Shown here: piece by piece, positions 5,934 through 6,096 of the stretch
Layout: every line of letters starts with the position of its first letter
Numbering within the stretch: position 1 is the first letter of the stretch
Assembly: GCA_944363005.1 (NCBI GenBank)
Contig: CALVTV010000025.1
Span: 1 to 6,096 of the forward strand
Origin: an uncultured Clostridia bacterium
Lineage (GTDB): Bacteria; Bacillota; Clostridia; Christensenellales; Aristaeellaceae
Direction: 5' to 3'
DNA length: 6,096 bases
Notes under the pieces: model-generated
Databases searched by the model: none
What the model saw: only the letters and a program-made list of their open reading frames with translations
Told to the model about the DNA's origin: nothing
Translations under genes and position numbers: made by a program

Positions 5934-6096
5934 ATGATCAAGCTCTACGACAGCGGCATCTATCTCGTTAACGGAACGGAGATCTACACCGATCCGCAGG
6001 AGATGGAGGCCAAAACCGGCAAGAAGGCGGACAAGGCGCAGGCCGAGCAGGGCACGATGGCCTACGGCATCCTCAAGGCGCACAACCAGAGCGGGG
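5934..6096 (+). CDS. Probable aconitase-superfamily hydratase (N-terminal fragment)
   Basis: The ATG at 5934 follows AAAGGAGA (5919-5926), and the frame stays open to the window edge (54 full codons). The N-terminus MIKLYDSGIYLVNGTEI, then a Lys/Ala-rich stretch, then GTMAYGILKAHNQSG (40-54), resembles from memory the start of large clostridial hydratases of the aconitase family (related to E. coli YbhJ), where a similar 'ILxAHNxSG' segment precedes the first domain. The Fe-S cysteines of such enzymes lie much further on and cannot be checked here. If correct, it would be a cytoplasmic hydratase/isomerase acting on a tricarboxylate or hydroxyacid, fitting the neighbouring transport and cleavage genes. 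The identification rests on about 25 recognisable residues, so treat it as provisional. Confidence 0.55.
   Translation, partial: MIKLYDSGIYLVNGTEIYTDPQEMEAKTGKKADKAQAEQGTMAYGILKAHNQSG

Noticed and set aside
5429..5941. Minus-strand open frame opposite the citG part and the following intergenic region
   Set aside because: It overlaps strongly conserved CitG motifs on the other strand and shows no domain or ribosome binding site.

Overview
The window carries a citrate-lyase gene cluster placed next to a tricarboxylate transporter. The organism is not directly identifiable. Moderate-to-high G+C, strong Shine-Dalgarno sites, ATGA-coupled genes and the character of the CitE and hydratase proteins suggest an anaerobic fermentative bacterium of the Bacillota (Clostridia). 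That assignment is an inference.

Layout: 1-204 is the C-terminus of a TctA-like large permease subunit (tripartite tricarboxylate transporter family), followed by a hairpin that looks like a terminator (240-277). At 392-3164, citD, citE and citF form a translationally coupled plus-strand operon encoding the gamma, beta and alpha subunits of citrate lyase. It has its own leader containing a perfect 17-bp palindrome, and it ends at a strong hairpin terminator (3181-3212). citC (citrate lyase ligase) lies on the minus strand at 3236-4279, convergent with citF. It shares a compact divergent promoter region (about 4288-4392) with the plus-strand gene at 4397-5803, a citX-citG fusion that makes and attaches the prosthetic group. 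After 130 bp, a new plus-strand gene starts at 5934 and runs off the window; its N-terminus resembles aconitase-superfamily hydratases.

How it works together: the transporter probably brings in citrate or a related tricarboxylate. The CitG part of CitXG makes triphosphoribosyl-dephospho-CoA, the CitX part attaches it to Ser14 of CitD, and CitC acetylates the thiol. The CitDEF complex then cleaves citrate to acetate and oxaloacetate. The partial hydratase could act on citrate/isocitrate or another hydroxyacid, which is speculative.

The families are all known. I do not see a new biological system here. The less ordinary points are the split and inverted gene order (citDEF > < citC | citXG >), the citC and citXG promoters with -35 boxes only 2 bp apart, a possible shared operator motif before both transcription units, and a CitE with altered conserved motifs. 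No CRISPR, tRNA, rRNA or insertion sequence was seen.
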